DNA of 64,000 bases, from positions 310,001-374,000 of the forward strand of contig NZ_JANHAX010000001.1 of NCBI RefSeq assembly GCF_030848945.1, written 5' to 3'. The notes below the pieces were generated by a model. It was given only the letters and a program-made list of their open reading frames with translations, was not told the origin of the DNA and made no database searches. The translations under genes and the position numbers were made by a program. Within the stretch, counting starts at the first letter, position 1. Each line of letters starts with the position of its first letter. This DNA comes from Marimonas arenosa (lineage in GTDB: Bacteria; Pseudomonadota; Alphaproteobacteria; Rhodobacterales; Rhodobacteraceae). Shown here piece after piece: positions 7,534-15,986 of the stretch.

Positions 7534-9174
7534 ATGACGACATTTGGGGCGAAAGACATGATTGGCACAAAACATTTTCGAACGATCTGGCTGTGGGCCG
7601 CACTGGCGACGATCATGGCGCTGTTGACCCTTCCGGGTTCGGCGCAGGCGCAAACCAAGGTAACGGCGTTCATGCAGGCGGTGGCCGAAGCCGCGGCCAG
7701 CGACAAGGACATTGCCGCCTTCTACAAGGCCAATGGTTACAAGGGCATCTGGACCGGGTCCTTCGGCAAGGACGCCTCGCGTCGCAAGGCGCTGTTCGAG
7801 GCGGTCTCCAATGCGCCCGAACACGGCCTGCCGGTCGATCGCTACGATCCCGACGGTCTCAAGGCCCGGCTCAAGGCGGCCAAAACCCCGCGCGACCGTG
7901 GCTTTGCCGAGGTCGAGATGTCCAGAACGTTCCTGCGGCTGGCGCGCGACATGCAGACCGGCCTGGTGGTGCCACGCCAGATCGACCCGGGCATCGTCCG
8001 CGCCGTACCTTACCGCAGCCGGGTGTCGTATCTGGAGAATTTCACCAAGTCCAATCCGCGCAGCTTCTTCAAGGCGCTGCCGCCAAAGACCACCGAATAC
8101 ACCCGCCTGAGGAAGGAAAAGATCCGGCTCGAACGCCTCCTGGCTCGCGGCGGCTGGGGGGAACAGGTGCCGGCAAAGGCGCTCAAGCCCGGCCAGTCCG
8201 GGGCTGCGGTGGTGGCGTTGCGCAACCGCCTGGTGGCGATGAAATACCTGCGGCGCTCGTCGACCCAGACCTATGATGCGACAGTCCAGAAGGCGGTGCA
8301 GCAGTTCCAGCTCGACCATGGGCTTGCTGCCGACGGCGTGGCCGGCCCGGGCACGATCTCCGAAATCAACATGGGTGTCGCCGACCGGCTGAAATCGGTG
8401 ATCGTGGCAATGGAGCGCGAACGCTGGCTCAACCAGCCCCGCGGCAAGCGCCACATCCTGGTGAACATCCCGGATTTCAAGGTCAAGATCATCGAAAACG
8501 ACAAGGTTACATTCGAAAGCCGCGTCGTGGTCGGCGCCAACCAGCATGACCGACGCAGCCCGGAATTCTCCGACACGATGGAGCACATGGTGATCAACCC
8601 GACCTGGAACGTGCCGCGCTCGATCGCCGTCAAGGAATACCTGCCGATGCTCAAGCGCAATCCCGGTGCGGCCAGCCACTTGCGCCTGGTCGATGCCCGT
8701 GGCCGTACGGTTAGCCGCAACTCGGTGAACTTCGGCGCTTACACGGCAAAGACTTTCCCGTTCAATCTCAAGCAGCCGCCGTCGCGGCGCAATGCGCTCG
8801 GGCTGGTCAAGTTCATGTTTCCGAACAAGTACAACATCTACCTGCACGACACGCCGGCCAAGAACTTGTTCGAACGCGAAAGCCGCGCCTATTCGCATGG
8901 CTGTATCCGGGTGCACAAGCCGTTCGAACTGGCCTATGCGCTGTTGTCCAAGCAAAGCACGGATCCCGAAGGTACCTTCAAAAGCCATCTCGGCACGGGC
9001 CGTGAATCGGTTGTGCCGCTGGAAAGCCAGGTGCAGGTGCACCTGATTTACCGTACCGCCTTCACCGAGCCCAAACGCCGGACTCAATATCGCCGGGATG
9101 TCTATGGCCGGGACGCGAAAATCTGGAACGCGTTGGCCAAGGCAGGGGTGGCGCTGCGCGCTGTTCGGGGGTAA
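7534..9174 (+). CDS. L,D-transpeptidase, YcbB (LdtD) type
   Basis: A 546-residue periplasmic enzyme that forms 3-3 cross-links in peptidoglycan. Order: N-terminal membrane/signal segment (residues ~18-36, ALATIMALLTLPGSAQA), a scaffold region, a PG-binding domain (AVVALRNRLVAM ... AVQQFQLDHGLAADGVAGP, residues ~225-270), and the YkuD catalytic domain with SHGCIRVHKPFELA (nucleophile Cys, residues ~450). Length and domain order match the YcbB family. The start ATG at 7534 follows AAGGGGAACG. The divergent DUF882 endopeptidase suggests joint control of cross-link making and breaking. lpxD follows 27 bases downstream, so co-transcription with outer-membrane lipid genes is likely. Confidence 0.92.
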   Translation: MTTFGAKDMIGTKHFRTIWLWAALATIMALLTLPGSAQAQTKVTAFMQAVAEAAASDKDIAAFYKANGYKGIWTGSFGKDASRRKALFEAVSNAPEHGLPVDRYDPDGLKARLKAAKTPRDRGFAEVEMSRTFLRLARDMQTGLVVPRQIDPGIVRAVPYRSRVSYLENFTKSNPRSFFKALPPKTTEYTRLRKEKIRLERLLARGGWGEQVPAKALKPGQSGAAVVALRNRLVAMKYLRRSSTQTYDATVQKAVQQFQLDHGLAADGVAGPGTISEINMGVADRLKSVIVAMERERWLNQPRGKRHILVNIPDFKVKIIENDKVTFESRVVVGANQHDRRSPEFSDTMEHMVINPTWNVPRSIAVKEYLPMLKRNPGAASHLRLVDARGRTVSRNSVNFGAYTAKTFPFNLKQPPSRRNALGLVKFMFPNKYNIYLHDTPAKNLFERESRAYSHGCIRVHKPFELAYALLSKQSTDPEGTFKSHLGTGRESVVPLESQVQVHLIYRTAFTEPKRRTQYRRDVYGRDAKIWNALAKAGVALRAVRG

Positions 9175-9201
9175 GCCTGACCCCGAAACACGGGGGCACG
9201 G

Positions 9202-10293
9202 ATGAGCCACACGATCGCAGAGATCGCCGAGGCGCTCGGGGCGACAGCCCTGGGCGACCTCGATCTTGAAATCACCGGTGCGGCGGAACCGGCCGATGCC
9301 GGACCCGGCGATCTCGCCTTGGCGATGAAACCGGAATATGCCGCCGGCCTTGGGCAGGGTCACGCCTGCGCGGCGATGTTGTGGGAGGGGGCCGACTGGC
9401 AGGATCTGGGCCTGCAGGCGGCGATCATCCCCGCCCGGCCACGCTTTGCCATGGCCGGGCTTACAGCGGCGCTCGACCGCGGACACGGCTATACCACAGG
9501 CATCCATCCCACCGCGATCATTGGCGAGGGCGCCGAACTGGGCGAGCACGTCTCGGTCGGCGCCTACGCGGTGATCGGCGCGGGGGCCAGGATCGGCGCC
9601 GGCAGCGTGATCGGCCCGCAGGCCTATGTCGGTATCGACAGCCAGATCGGCGCCGCGACAGTCCTGCATGTCGGTGTGCGCATCGGTCCGCGGGTGCGGA
9701 TCGGGGCCCGCTTCATCGCCCATCCCGGCGCCGCCATCGGCATGGACGGGTTTTCCTTCGTCACGCCCGAGGTCAACGCGGTGGAACAAGCCCGGGCCTC
9801 GCTCGGCGAAGAGGTCGATGCCGCGGCGCAATCCTGGGTGCGCATCCACAGCCTCGGTGCGGTCGAGATCGGCGACGATGTCGAAATCGGCTGCAACGCC
9901 TGTGTCGATGCCGGCACCATCCGGCCCACGCGCATCGGCAACGGCACCAAGATCGACAATCTTTGCCACATCGCCCACAACGTCGTGGTCGGCAATGACT
10001 GCCTGTTCGCGGCACTGGTGGGCATCGCCGGCTCGACTGTGATCGGTAGCAACGTCACCCTCGGCGGCCAGGTCGGGGTGACCGATAATACCCATGTCGG
10101 CGATCGGGTCGTGGCCGGCGGTGGCACCAAGATCCTCAACAAGGTGCCGGCTGGCCGGATCGTATTGGGCTATCCCGCCATCAAGATGGACCAGCATCTC
10201 GACATCTACAAAGCGCAACGGCGCCTGCCCAGGATGATGCAGGAACTGGCCGAACTGAAGACACGTCTGGCCGCGCTCGAAGCCAAGGGCTGA
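9202..10293 (+). CDS. lpxD: UDP-3-O-acylglucosamine N-acyltransferase (LpxD family)
   Basis: A 363-residue cytoplasmic acyltransferase of lipid A synthesis, transferring a 3-hydroxyacyl chain from ACP to UDP-3-O-acyl-glucosamine. The N-terminal uridine-binding domain is followed by a left-handed beta-helix of hexapeptide repeats (residues ~95-310) and a C-terminal helix (MMQELAELKTRLAALE). The catalytic His is expected in NLCHIAHNVVVG. The immediate neighbours are an acyl carrier protein and a beta-ketoacyl-ACP synthase rather than the usual bamA-skp-fabZ-lpxA context, so this may be a second, specialised LpxD paralogue acting with a dedicated acyl supply. Whether another lpxD exists in the genome cannot be seen. 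Confidence 0.88.
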   Translation: MSHTIAEIAEALGATALGDLDLEITGAAEPADAGPGDLALAMKPEYAAGLGQGHACAAMLWEGADWQDLGLQAAIIPARPRFAMAGLTAALDRGHGYTTGIHPTAIIGEGAELGEHVSVGAYAVIGAGARIGAGSVIGPQAYVGIDSQIGAATVLHVGVRIGPRVRIGARFIAHPGAAIGMDGFSFVTPEVNAVEQARASLGEEVDAAAQSWVRIHSLGAVEIGDDVEIGCNACVDAGTIRPTRIGNGTKIDNLCHIAHNVVVGNDCLFAALVGIAGSTVIGSNVTLGGQVGVTDNTHVGDRVVAGGGTKILNKVPAGRIVLGYPAIKMDQHLDIYKAQRRLPRMMQELAELKTRLAALEAKG

Positions 10294-10409
10294 CCCGGAG
10301 CCGCCGCTGGTCCGGGGCGCCGTAGCGAATTTGTCGCAATTCTTCTGTTCCGCTTGGGCGCAAAAGCGACTACATCAGCGGCAGCGTGAAAACCGGAGGG
10401 TCTTTCTGC

Positions 10410-10670
10410 ATGGATATAAAGGAACAAGTCATCGCGATCATCGCCGAACAGGCGGTGCTGGAACCCTCCGACGTTTCGCCCGACAGTACCCTCGAAGACC
10501 TCGGCATCGACAGTCTGGGCCTCGTCGAGTCGATCTTTGCGATCGAGGAAGCCTTTGACATCTCCGTGCCCTTCAACGCCAACGCGCCCGAGGAAAGCGA
10601 TTTCGACATATCGTCCGTGGCTTCGATCATCCGAGGCATCGAGACGCTGATTGCCGAGCAGAAGGACTGA
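10410..10670 (+). CDS. Acyl carrier protein (dedicated)
   Basis: An 86-residue acidic acyl carrier protein. The phosphopantetheine Ser lies in GIDSLGLVE (residue ~34), in the classic DSL context. The start at 10410 (MDIKEQV) is chosen because GGAGGG lies 9 bases upstream; an in-frame GTG at 10386 lies before that site. It is more divergent than the housekeeping AcpP (for example PFNANAPEESDFD in the helix III region), and it sits between lpxD and a ketoacyl synthase 7 bases downstream. This points to a specialised ACP carrying an unusual acyl chain, possibly for lipid A, as AcpXL does in rhizobia. That role is inference from context. Confidence 0.88.
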   Translation: MDIKEQVIAIIAEQAVLEPSDVSPDSTLEDLGIDSLGLVESIFAIEEAFDISVPFNANAPEESDFDISSVASIIRGIETLIAEQKD

Positions 10671-10677
10671 GGTGCGG

Positions 10678-11886
10678 ATGCATCGCGTTGTCATCACCGG
10701 GGCAGGCACGATCAACGCGCTCGGCCACAATGTGCCCGAGACACTCGAAGCGATGCGCGAAGGCCGCTGCGGCATCGGCCCGATCGATATCCCCGATGTC
10801 GATCGGCTCTCGATCCAGATCGGCGGCCAGGTCAAAGGGTTCGAAGCCGAGGGCCTGTTCAACCGCCAGCAAATCGCGCTCTACGACCGTTTTACCCAGT
10901 TCACCCTGGTTGCCGCACGCGAGGCCATCGCCCAGGCCGGGCTCGAGTTTTCCGGCGACCTGGCGGCGAAATCCGGCGTAGTGCTGGGGAATTCCGGCGG
11001 CGGTATGACCACGCTCGACGAGAATTACCGCTCGGTCTACGAAGCCGGCAAGAACCGGGTGCATCCCTTCGTCGTGCCCAAGCTGATGAACAATGCCGCG
11101 GCCAGCCATGTTAGCATGGAATTCAACCTCAAAGGCCCCAGCTTTACCGTCGCTTCGGCCTGCGCATCCTCCAATCATGCCATGGCCCAGGCCTTCCAGA
11201 TGGTGCGTTCCGGCATGGCGCCGGTGATGATCACCGGCGGGTCGGAATCGATGCTGTGCTTCGGCGGGGTCAAGGCCTGGGAAGGTCTGCGGGTGATGTC
11301 GAAAGACGCCTGCCGGCCATTCTCGGCCAATCGTAATGGCATGGTGCAGGGCGAGGGGGCCGGCGTTTTCGTTTTCGAGGAATACGACCATGCTCGCCGA
11401 CGCGGTGCCGAGATTCTGGCCGAAGTGGCAGGGTTCGCCATGTCCTCGGACGCCGCGGACATCGTGATGCCTTCGAAACAGGGGGCGGAGCGGGCCATCG
11501 CCGGAGCACTCAAGGATGCCCGGCTCAACCCGACGGATGTGTGCTACATCAATGCACACGGCACCGGTACCGCTGCCAACGACAAAACCGAATGTGCGGC
11601 GGTGGCCGATGTCTTCGGGGCGCAGGCCGACCACCTGATGATCTCGTCCACCAAATCGATGCATGGGCACCTGATCGGTGGTACCGGGGCCGTCGAGCTC
11701 TTGGCCTGCATCATGGCGCTGCGCGACGGGGTGGTCGCTCCGACCATCAACTACGACGAGCCCGACCCGGAATGTGCCCTCGACGTAGTCCCCAATGTCG
11801 CCCGCGAAGCCAAGGTCGAGGCCGCGCTGTCCAATGCCTTCGCCTTCGGTGGGCTCAACGCCGTGCTGGCGCTGAAAAGGATCTGA
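10678..11886 (+). CDS. Beta-ketoacyl-ACP synthase, KAS II (FabF-like)
   Basis: A 402-residue condensing enzyme that elongates acyl-ACP with malonyl-ACP. The thiolase fold carries the catalytic triad: Cys in TVASACASSNHAMA, His in NAHGTGTAANDKTE, and His in SSTKSMHGHLIGGTGAVE. GGFNAVL-type glycine turn near the C-terminus (AFAFGGLNAVLALKR). The ATG at 10678 is 7 bases after the ACP stop. As the third gene of the lpxD-ACP-KAS set it most likely extends chains on the adjacent ACP; the housekeeping fabF is usually next to acpP, fabG and fabD, none of which are here. Confidence 0.9.
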   Translation: MHRVVITGAGTINALGHNVPETLEAMREGRCGIGPIDIPDVDRLSIQIGGQVKGFEAEGLFNRQQIALYDRFTQFTLVAAREAIAQAGLEFSGDLAAKSGVVLGNSGGGMTTLDENYRSVYEAGKNRVHPFVVPKLMNNAAASHVSMEFNLKGPSFTVASACASSNHAMAQAFQMVRSGMAPVMITGGSESMLCFGGVKAWEGLRVMSKDACRPFSANRNGMVQGEGAGVFVFEEYDHARRRGAEILAEVAGFAMSSDAADIVMPSKQGAERAIAGALKDARLNPTDVCYINAHGTGTAANDKTECAAVADVFGAQADHLMISSTKSMHGHLIGGTGAVELLACIMALRDGVVAPTINYDEPDPECALDVVPNVAREAKVEAALSNAFAFGGLNAVLALKRI

Positions 11887-11910
11887 GGCGCGGTCAACAG
11901 AAAATCTTTG

Positions 11911-11942
11911 AAAAAGAAAAAGGCCGCCCACCCGGGCGGCCC
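11911..11942 (-). terminator. Terminator of the IalB gene (leftward)
   Basis: Stem GGCCGCCC (11922-11929) and GGGCGGCC (11934-11941). On the minus strand it is followed by TTTTTCTTTTT. It lies between the convergent ketoacyl synthase and IalB genes; the rightward T-tract is poor, so it mainly serves the leftward gene. Confidence 0.75.
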
Positions 11943-11971
11943 TTGAAGATTGTCGAACTGGATACGCGGGA

Positions 11972-12619
11972 TCAGTTCTCCACCACGCTGGCCGCGTCAA
12001 AGCCAGCGGTGAAACCATTGAGCGACATATCGAGTTCCACCTTCTGATCCGGGGCCGGCGCCGGCACCAGCGTTACGGTGGCCTTCGCGCCCTTTTTGAA
12101 GGCGGCGATGTCGGCGGCGGTGAAACCGATCCGGGCATAGCAACCGACCGGCGTGCAGAACGAGAACGGATAGCGCTTGCCCTTGGCGCCATCGACCGCA
12201 ATCGTCAGCTGCGCCGTCAGCAGAGTCTCGAGCGGCACCGTCACCGTCGCGCCGGCCACGGCCTGGCCACCTTCCGGGAGGCGGAACAGCGCAACTTCTG
12301 CGACGTCGGTGCCCTGTTCGTCCTTCAGCAGCTGATACAGCTGGCAGGGCTCGTCACCTTCTTCAACCGGGTAGCATTGCAGTTTCCAGTCGCCATGCTC
12401 TTCGCGGAAATAGGGCTGCGGGATCTCGGCTGCTGCCTCCTGACCCATGTTGAGCGCGGCAGCGGCGTCTTCACTCTGAGGATCTTGTTCTCCGGCCGTG
12501 GTCGCTTCGGTCTGGGCCGAGCCTTCCGGCTTGGCGGCGGTGCCGGTGTCCTGCGCAAAGGCGGCCTGCGCCAGGCCAAGCGCCGCGATCAGCGGCAGAG
12601 TGCTGAGAATTTTGGGCAT
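11972..12619 (-). CDS. Invasion-associated locus B (IalB) family secreted protein
   Basis: A 215-residue exported protein with a Sec signal peptide (MPKILSTLPLIAALGLAQA) and an IalB domain, seen in HGDWKLQCYPVEEGDEPCQL (paired Cys), the central beta segments, and FCTPVGCYARIGF. IalB proteins are found in many alphaproteobacteria; in Bartonella one is linked to erythrocyte invasion, but in free-living species the role is unknown and a stress or envelope function is likely. A low-complexity Glu/Ala/Thr stretch follows the signal peptide. Start 12619 is preferred over the in-frame ATG at 12643 because GGGGA precedes it and the signal peptide begins there. A promoter-terminator leader lies ~160 bases upstream. 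Confidence 0.85.
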   Translation of the reverse strand: MPKILSTLPLIAALGLAQAAFAQDTGTAAKPEGSAQTEATTAGEQDPQSEDAAAALNMGQEAAAEIPQPYFREEHGDWKLQCYPVEEGDEPCQLYQLLKDEQGTDVAEVALFRLPEGGQAVAGATVTVPLETLLTAQLTIAVDGAKGKRYPFSFCTPVGCYARIGFTAADIAAFKKGAKATVTLVPAPAPDQKVELDMSLNGFTAGFDAASVVEN

Positions 12620-12782
12620 GTTTTTCCCCGTCCTGTTAATCAATCAAGAACTCCCCGGCCGTCTAGCACGGGCGTTGACGCATGTCAGGGCCAAACCCGA
12701 CCCAAACCGTGGTTTTGCGGCGGTTTTTTGCCATCTTGCCCGATGGTGTCGGATCAGACCGCGTGCCCGTGCGCCGGCCAAA

Positions 12783-12847
12783 GAAAAAGAGGCCTGACGG
12801 CCTCTTCCTCGTTTTTGCTCCCCGTCGGACTGGCCGACTTAGTCATT
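12783..12847 (-). ncRNA. Candidate short RNA or attenuated leader upstream of IalB
   Basis: A predicted ~65-nt leftward transcript from a sigma70-like promoter to a strong intrinsic terminator (stem AAGAGGCC / GGCCTCTT with a TGAC loop, plus-strand 12787-12806, then TTTTTCTTT on the minus strand). A GTCGG/CCGAC hairpin precedes the terminator. Directly after the predicted 5' end there is an ATG that opens an ORF reading through the terminator, so a leader peptide with attenuation of ialB is an alternative to a free small RNA. No ORF on the other strand explains it. Confidence 0.35.
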
Positions 12848-12853
12848 GCCGGC

Positions 12854-12882
12854 ACGCTATGATGAATCTAGCCATGGGTCAA
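12854..12882 (-). promoter_or_regulatory. Sigma70-like promoter, leftward
   Basis: On the minus strand TTGACC (plus 12877-12882), a 17-base spacer, then TAGCGT (plus 12854-12859). The same -10 hexamer and spacer are seen at the promoter at 49210-49238. It would start transcription near 12847, heading into the short RNA/leader and possibly on to ialB. Confidence 0.45.
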
Positions 12883-12907
12883 CAGCCATTGCGGCAATCT
12901 GGCACGG

Positions 12908-12932
12908 AAAAAAACCGCGCCCGAGGGCGCGG
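12908..12932 (-). terminator. Intrinsic terminator, leftward
   Basis: Stem CCGCGCCC / GGGCGCGG with a tiny loop, followed on the minus strand by seven T. It points left, away from the HerA-like gene, although no leftward gene ends here. It would isolate the downstream leader promoter from antisense transcription. Confidence 0.55.
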
Positions 12933-13020
12933 CCAGTCTGACAGGGAGGAAGTCAACCCATGAGCCCAAGAGGACATGAGGCCCCGGGTCGCGATTCATA
13001 CTGGCAGGAATTGGTTAAGG

Positions 13021-14613
13021 ATGTATTTTCAAGGCGATCGAATATTCTGTACGGGAGACAAGGGTTTGGAAAACGCGGTATTTGTCGGTGGCGGAGGCGA
13101 GGAGTATGGCGTCAAGCAGGGCCTCGCGCTGAACTATGCCAACCGCCATGGACTAGTTGCCGGGGCCACCGGCACAGGCAAGACGGTGACGCTGCAGATC
13201 CTTGCCGAGGGCTTTTCCGCCGCCGGCGTGCCGGTGTTCCTGTCGGACGTGAAAGGTGATCTCTCCGGCCTTGCCAAACCCGGCTCCGCCAGTTTCAAAC
13301 TGCATGAAGCGTTCACAAGCCGCGCCGCCAAGATCGGCTTCGACGATTACACCTACGAGGGTTTCCCGGTCACCTTCTGGGATCTGCTGGGCCGCCAGGG
13401 CCACCCGGTGCGCACCACCGTGGCCGAGATGGGACCCTTGCTGCTGTCACGGCTTCTCGAACTCAGCGAGGCACAGGAAGGGATCCTCAACATCGCCTTC
13501 AGACTGGCCGACGAGGAAGGCCTGCCGCTTCTCGATCTCAAGGACCTGCAGGCGCTTCTGGTCTGGGTCGGCGAGAACCGCGATCAGCTCAGCCTGCGTT
13601 ACGGCAATGTCTCGGTGCAGTCGATCGGCGCCATCCAGCGCCGCCTGCTGGTGCTGGAGAACCAGGGCGGGGCGCAGCTGTTCGGCGAGCCGGCGCTGGA
13701 ACTCTCGGATATCATGCTGACCGACAAGGCCGGCCGCGGCCGCATCAACATCCTTGTCGCCGATCAACTCATGGGCAGCCCCCGGCTTTATGCCACTTTC
13801 CTGTTGTGGCTCCTCAGCGAGCTGTTCGAGGAACTGCCTGAGGTGGGCGACCCCGACAAACCGAAACTCGTGTTCTTCTTCGACGAGGCGCATCTCCTGT
13901 TCGAAGACGCCCCCAAGGCGCTCATCGACAAGGTCGAACAGGTTGCCCGCCTGATCCGCTCCAAGGGGGTGGGGGTCTATTTCATCACCCAGAACCCGGC
14001 CGACGTGCCCGAGGACATCCTCGGCCAGCTTGGCAACCGGGTACAGCACGCGCTCCGGGCCTTCACCGCCAAAGACCGAAAGGAGCTGAAACACGCCGCC
14101 GAGACTTATCGTGACAATCCGCGCTTCTCGATCGAGGATGCCATCCGAGAGGTTGGCGTCGGCGAGGCGGTAACTTCGATGCTTGAGAAAAAGGGCGTGC
14201 CCGGCATGGCCGAGCGCACCCTGATCCGTCCGCCATCGTCACAGCTCGGCCCGATCGAGCCGGGTGAACGCGCTGCTCAGATCAACGCTTCGCCCGTTGC
14301 CGGGAAATATGAGGAACTGATCGACAAACGCTCCGCCTATGAGATTCTCGCCAAACGCGCCGCCGACGCAGCGAAAGAAGCCGAAGAGGCGGAAGCCCGC
14401 GCGGAAGAAGAGGAAGAGCGCGCACGCGAATTCAAACAGGCACGCCGCTATTCCCGCGACGATGACGACGACCGCCGCTCCAGCCGCTCACGGTCCGGTC
14501 GCGGCGACAGTTTCGGCGAGAAACTGACCAAGAACGTAATGAAGGAACTGACCGGCACCACAGGCCGTCGCATCGTCCGCGGCATCCTCGGTGGGCTGTT
14601 CCGGGGACGCTGA
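13021..14613 (+). CDS. HerA-like ATPase, DUF853 family
   Basis: A ~530-residue P-loop ATPase of the FtsK/HerA superfamily (DUF853, YjgR-like), probably cytosolic and hexameric. Walker A is AGATGTGKTVTLQ (residues ~40-50), Walker B is KLVFFFDEAHLLFED (~285), and the sensor motif is VYFITQNPADVPEDILGQLGNRVQHALRAF. A charged coiled coil of Lys/Glu/Arg and an Arg/Asp/Ser low-complexity stretch precede a basic C-terminus (MKELTGTTGRRIVRGILGG). DNA or membrane-linked translocase roles are proposed for the family; the function is unproven. The start is uncertain: ATG 13021 or TTG 13066 (with GGGAG 8 bases before it) are most likely; the family usually begins close to the FVGGGG motif. It appears monocistronic. 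Confidence 0.85.
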   Translation: MYFQGDRIFCTGDKGLENAVFVGGGGEEYGVKQGLALNYANRHGLVAGATGTGKTVTLQILAEGFSAAGVPVFLSDVKGDLSGLAKPGSASFKLHEAFTSRAAKIGFDDYTYEGFPVTFWDLLGRQGHPVRTTVAEMGPLLLSRLLELSEAQEGILNIAFRLADEEGLPLLDLKDLQALLVWVGENRDQLSLRYGNVSVQSIGAIQRRLLVLENQGGAQLFGEPALELSDIMLTDKAGRGRINILVADQLMGSPRLYATFLLWLLSELFEELPEVGDPDKPKLVFFFDEAHLLFEDAPKALIDKVEQVARLIRSKGVGVYFITQNPADVPEDILGQLGNRVQHALRAFTAKDRKELKHAAETYRDNPRFSIEDAIREVGVGEAVTSMLEKKGVPGMAERTLIRPPSSQLGPIEPGERAAQINASPVAGKYEELIDKRSAYEILAKRAADAAKEAEEAEARAEEEEERAREFKQARRYSRDDDDDRRSSRSRSGRGDSFGEKLTKNVMKELTGTTGRRIVRGILGGLFRGR

Positions 14614-14681
14614 CAAACCGCCTGCAACCAGATTTTTCGCGCAACGCGTGCGAACGTGGCCGGGTCGCCCCCGCCGCGACA

Positions 14682-15986
14682 TCACTTCTCGGGAATCAGG
14701 CCGCGTGGACTGAACCGCAGCACCAGAAGCAGGATCAGCCCCATGGTGAAAAGCCGCATATGCGCGGCGCTGCCCAGCAGGTGTTCCTTCAATGCGCTTC
14801 CTTCCGCCATGCCGGCGGTGATCAGCTGCATCAGTCCCAGGCCGATCGGTTCGACCTGCACCCAAAGGAACCAGATCAGGAACCCGCCAAGCACGGCGCC
14901 GAGATTGTTGCCGGATCCGCCGACGATCACCATCACCCAGATCAGGAAGGTGAAACGCAGCGGCTGGTAAGAGCTCGGTGTCAGCTGCCCGTCGAGTGTG
15001 GTCATCATCGCGCCGGCGACGCCACAGACCGCACTGCCGAGGATGAAGATCTGCAAATGCCGCGCGGTCACGTCCTTGCCCATGGCCTCGGCAGCAACCT
15101 CGTTGTCGCGGATCGCTCGCATCATCCGGCCCCAGGGCGAATTCAGCGCCTTCTGCGCCATCCAGAAGATGATCGCCAGAACGACCACGAACAGAATGGC
15201 ATAGCCCACCTTGGTGTAAAGCGTCGAGGCCGTGACCGGATCGATCCCCAGCCCCTCGGCCCGGGCAACGAAAGCCGGGTCCTGTTGCAGGTCGATTTCG
15301 TAGGGAACCGGGCGGGGCAGGCCGGTGACGTTCTTCACGCCGCGCGCCAGCCAGTCCTCGTTCTTCATCACCGCGATGACGATCTCGGCAATCCCAAGCG
15401 TCGCGATTGCCAGGTAATCCGAACGCAGCCCCAGCGCCGTCTTGCCGATCAGCCAGGCTGCCCCGGCCGCCAGCAACCCGCCCACAGGCCAGGCCAGAAG
15501 CACCGGCAAACCCAGTCCGCCGAGATAACCGGTGCCGGCAGGGTTGACCGCCTCGACTGCCACGACACCGGCGTCGAAAACGAAGCGATAGAGGAAGAAG
15601 CCGCCTGCCAGCAGCGCGATCATCGCCAGCGAGCGTGCGCGCCCGGCGGCCATGTGGCGATGGAGCAGCACGGCGGCCACGATGGTTGCGGCGCCCAGGG
15701 CCAGCCCGGCCATCACCCGTGCGCCGCCAGCCGCCCAGGCGTCGCCCACCGGTGGCATCGACACCAACACTGTCGCCAGTCCGCCCAGCGCCACGAAGCC
15801 CATGACACCGACGTTGAACAACCCCGCAATCCCCCATTGCAGGTTTACGCCCAGCGCCATGATCGCCGAAATCAGCCCCATGTTGAGGATGAACAGCGCC
15901 GCGTTCCACGACTGGATGAACCCGGTCCCGGCAATCAGCGCGGCCACGCCCGCGAAGAGGAGTGTGTTTTTCACAGTGTCGCTCAT
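14682..15986 (-). CDS. livM: Branched-chain amino acid ABC transporter permease (LivM)
   Basis: A 434-residue inner-membrane permease with many hydrophobic helices. The LivM/LivH permease motif region RMMRAIRDNEVAAEAMGK (EAA-like coupling loop) is visible around residue 285, followed by LQIFILGSAVCGVAGAMM. It is longer than typical LivM (~330) because of an extended N-terminal part with extra helices (residues ~60-130). It forms the channel together with LivH and is powered by LivG and LivF. Its start overlaps the livH stop by 4 bases (ATGA), so the two are coupled. It is the last gene of the operon. Confidence 0.92.
   Translation of the reverse strand: MSDTVKNTLLFAGVAALIAGTGFIQSWNAALFILNMGLISAIMALGVNLQWGIAGLFNVGVMGFVALGGLATVLVSMPPVGDAWAAGGARVMAGLALGAATIVAAVLLHRHMAAGRARSLAMIALLAGGFFLYRFVFDAGVVAVEAVNPAGTGYLGGLGLPVLLAWPVGGLLAAGAAWLIGKTALGLRSDYLAIATLGIAEIVIAVMKNEDWLARGVKNVTGLPRPVPYEIDLQQDPAFVARAEGLGIDPVTASTLYTKVGYAILFVVVLAIIFWMAQKALNSPWGRMMRAIRDNEVAAEAMGKDVTARHLQIFILGSAVCGVAGAMMTTLDGQLTPSSYQPLRFTFLIWVMVIVGGSGNNLGAVLGGFLIWFLWVQVEPIGLGLMQLITAGMAEGSALKEHLLGSAAHMRLFTMGLILLLVLRFSPRGLIPEK

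Noticed and set aside
7432..10218. 928-codon minus-strand ORF, the longest in the window
   Set aside because: Antisense to the L,D-transpeptidase and lpxD genes; its length reflects high GC. The translation is His/Asp/Gly-rich with no domain.
10627..12018. 463-codon minus-strand ORF
   Set aside because: Antisense to the ketoacyl synthase, which has intact catalytic residues on the plus strand.
12960..13259. 99-codon ORF with a strong ribosome-binding site
   Set aside because: Overlaps the HerA-like ATPase in another frame and its product resembles a frame-shifted shadow; kept only as an observation about the start region.
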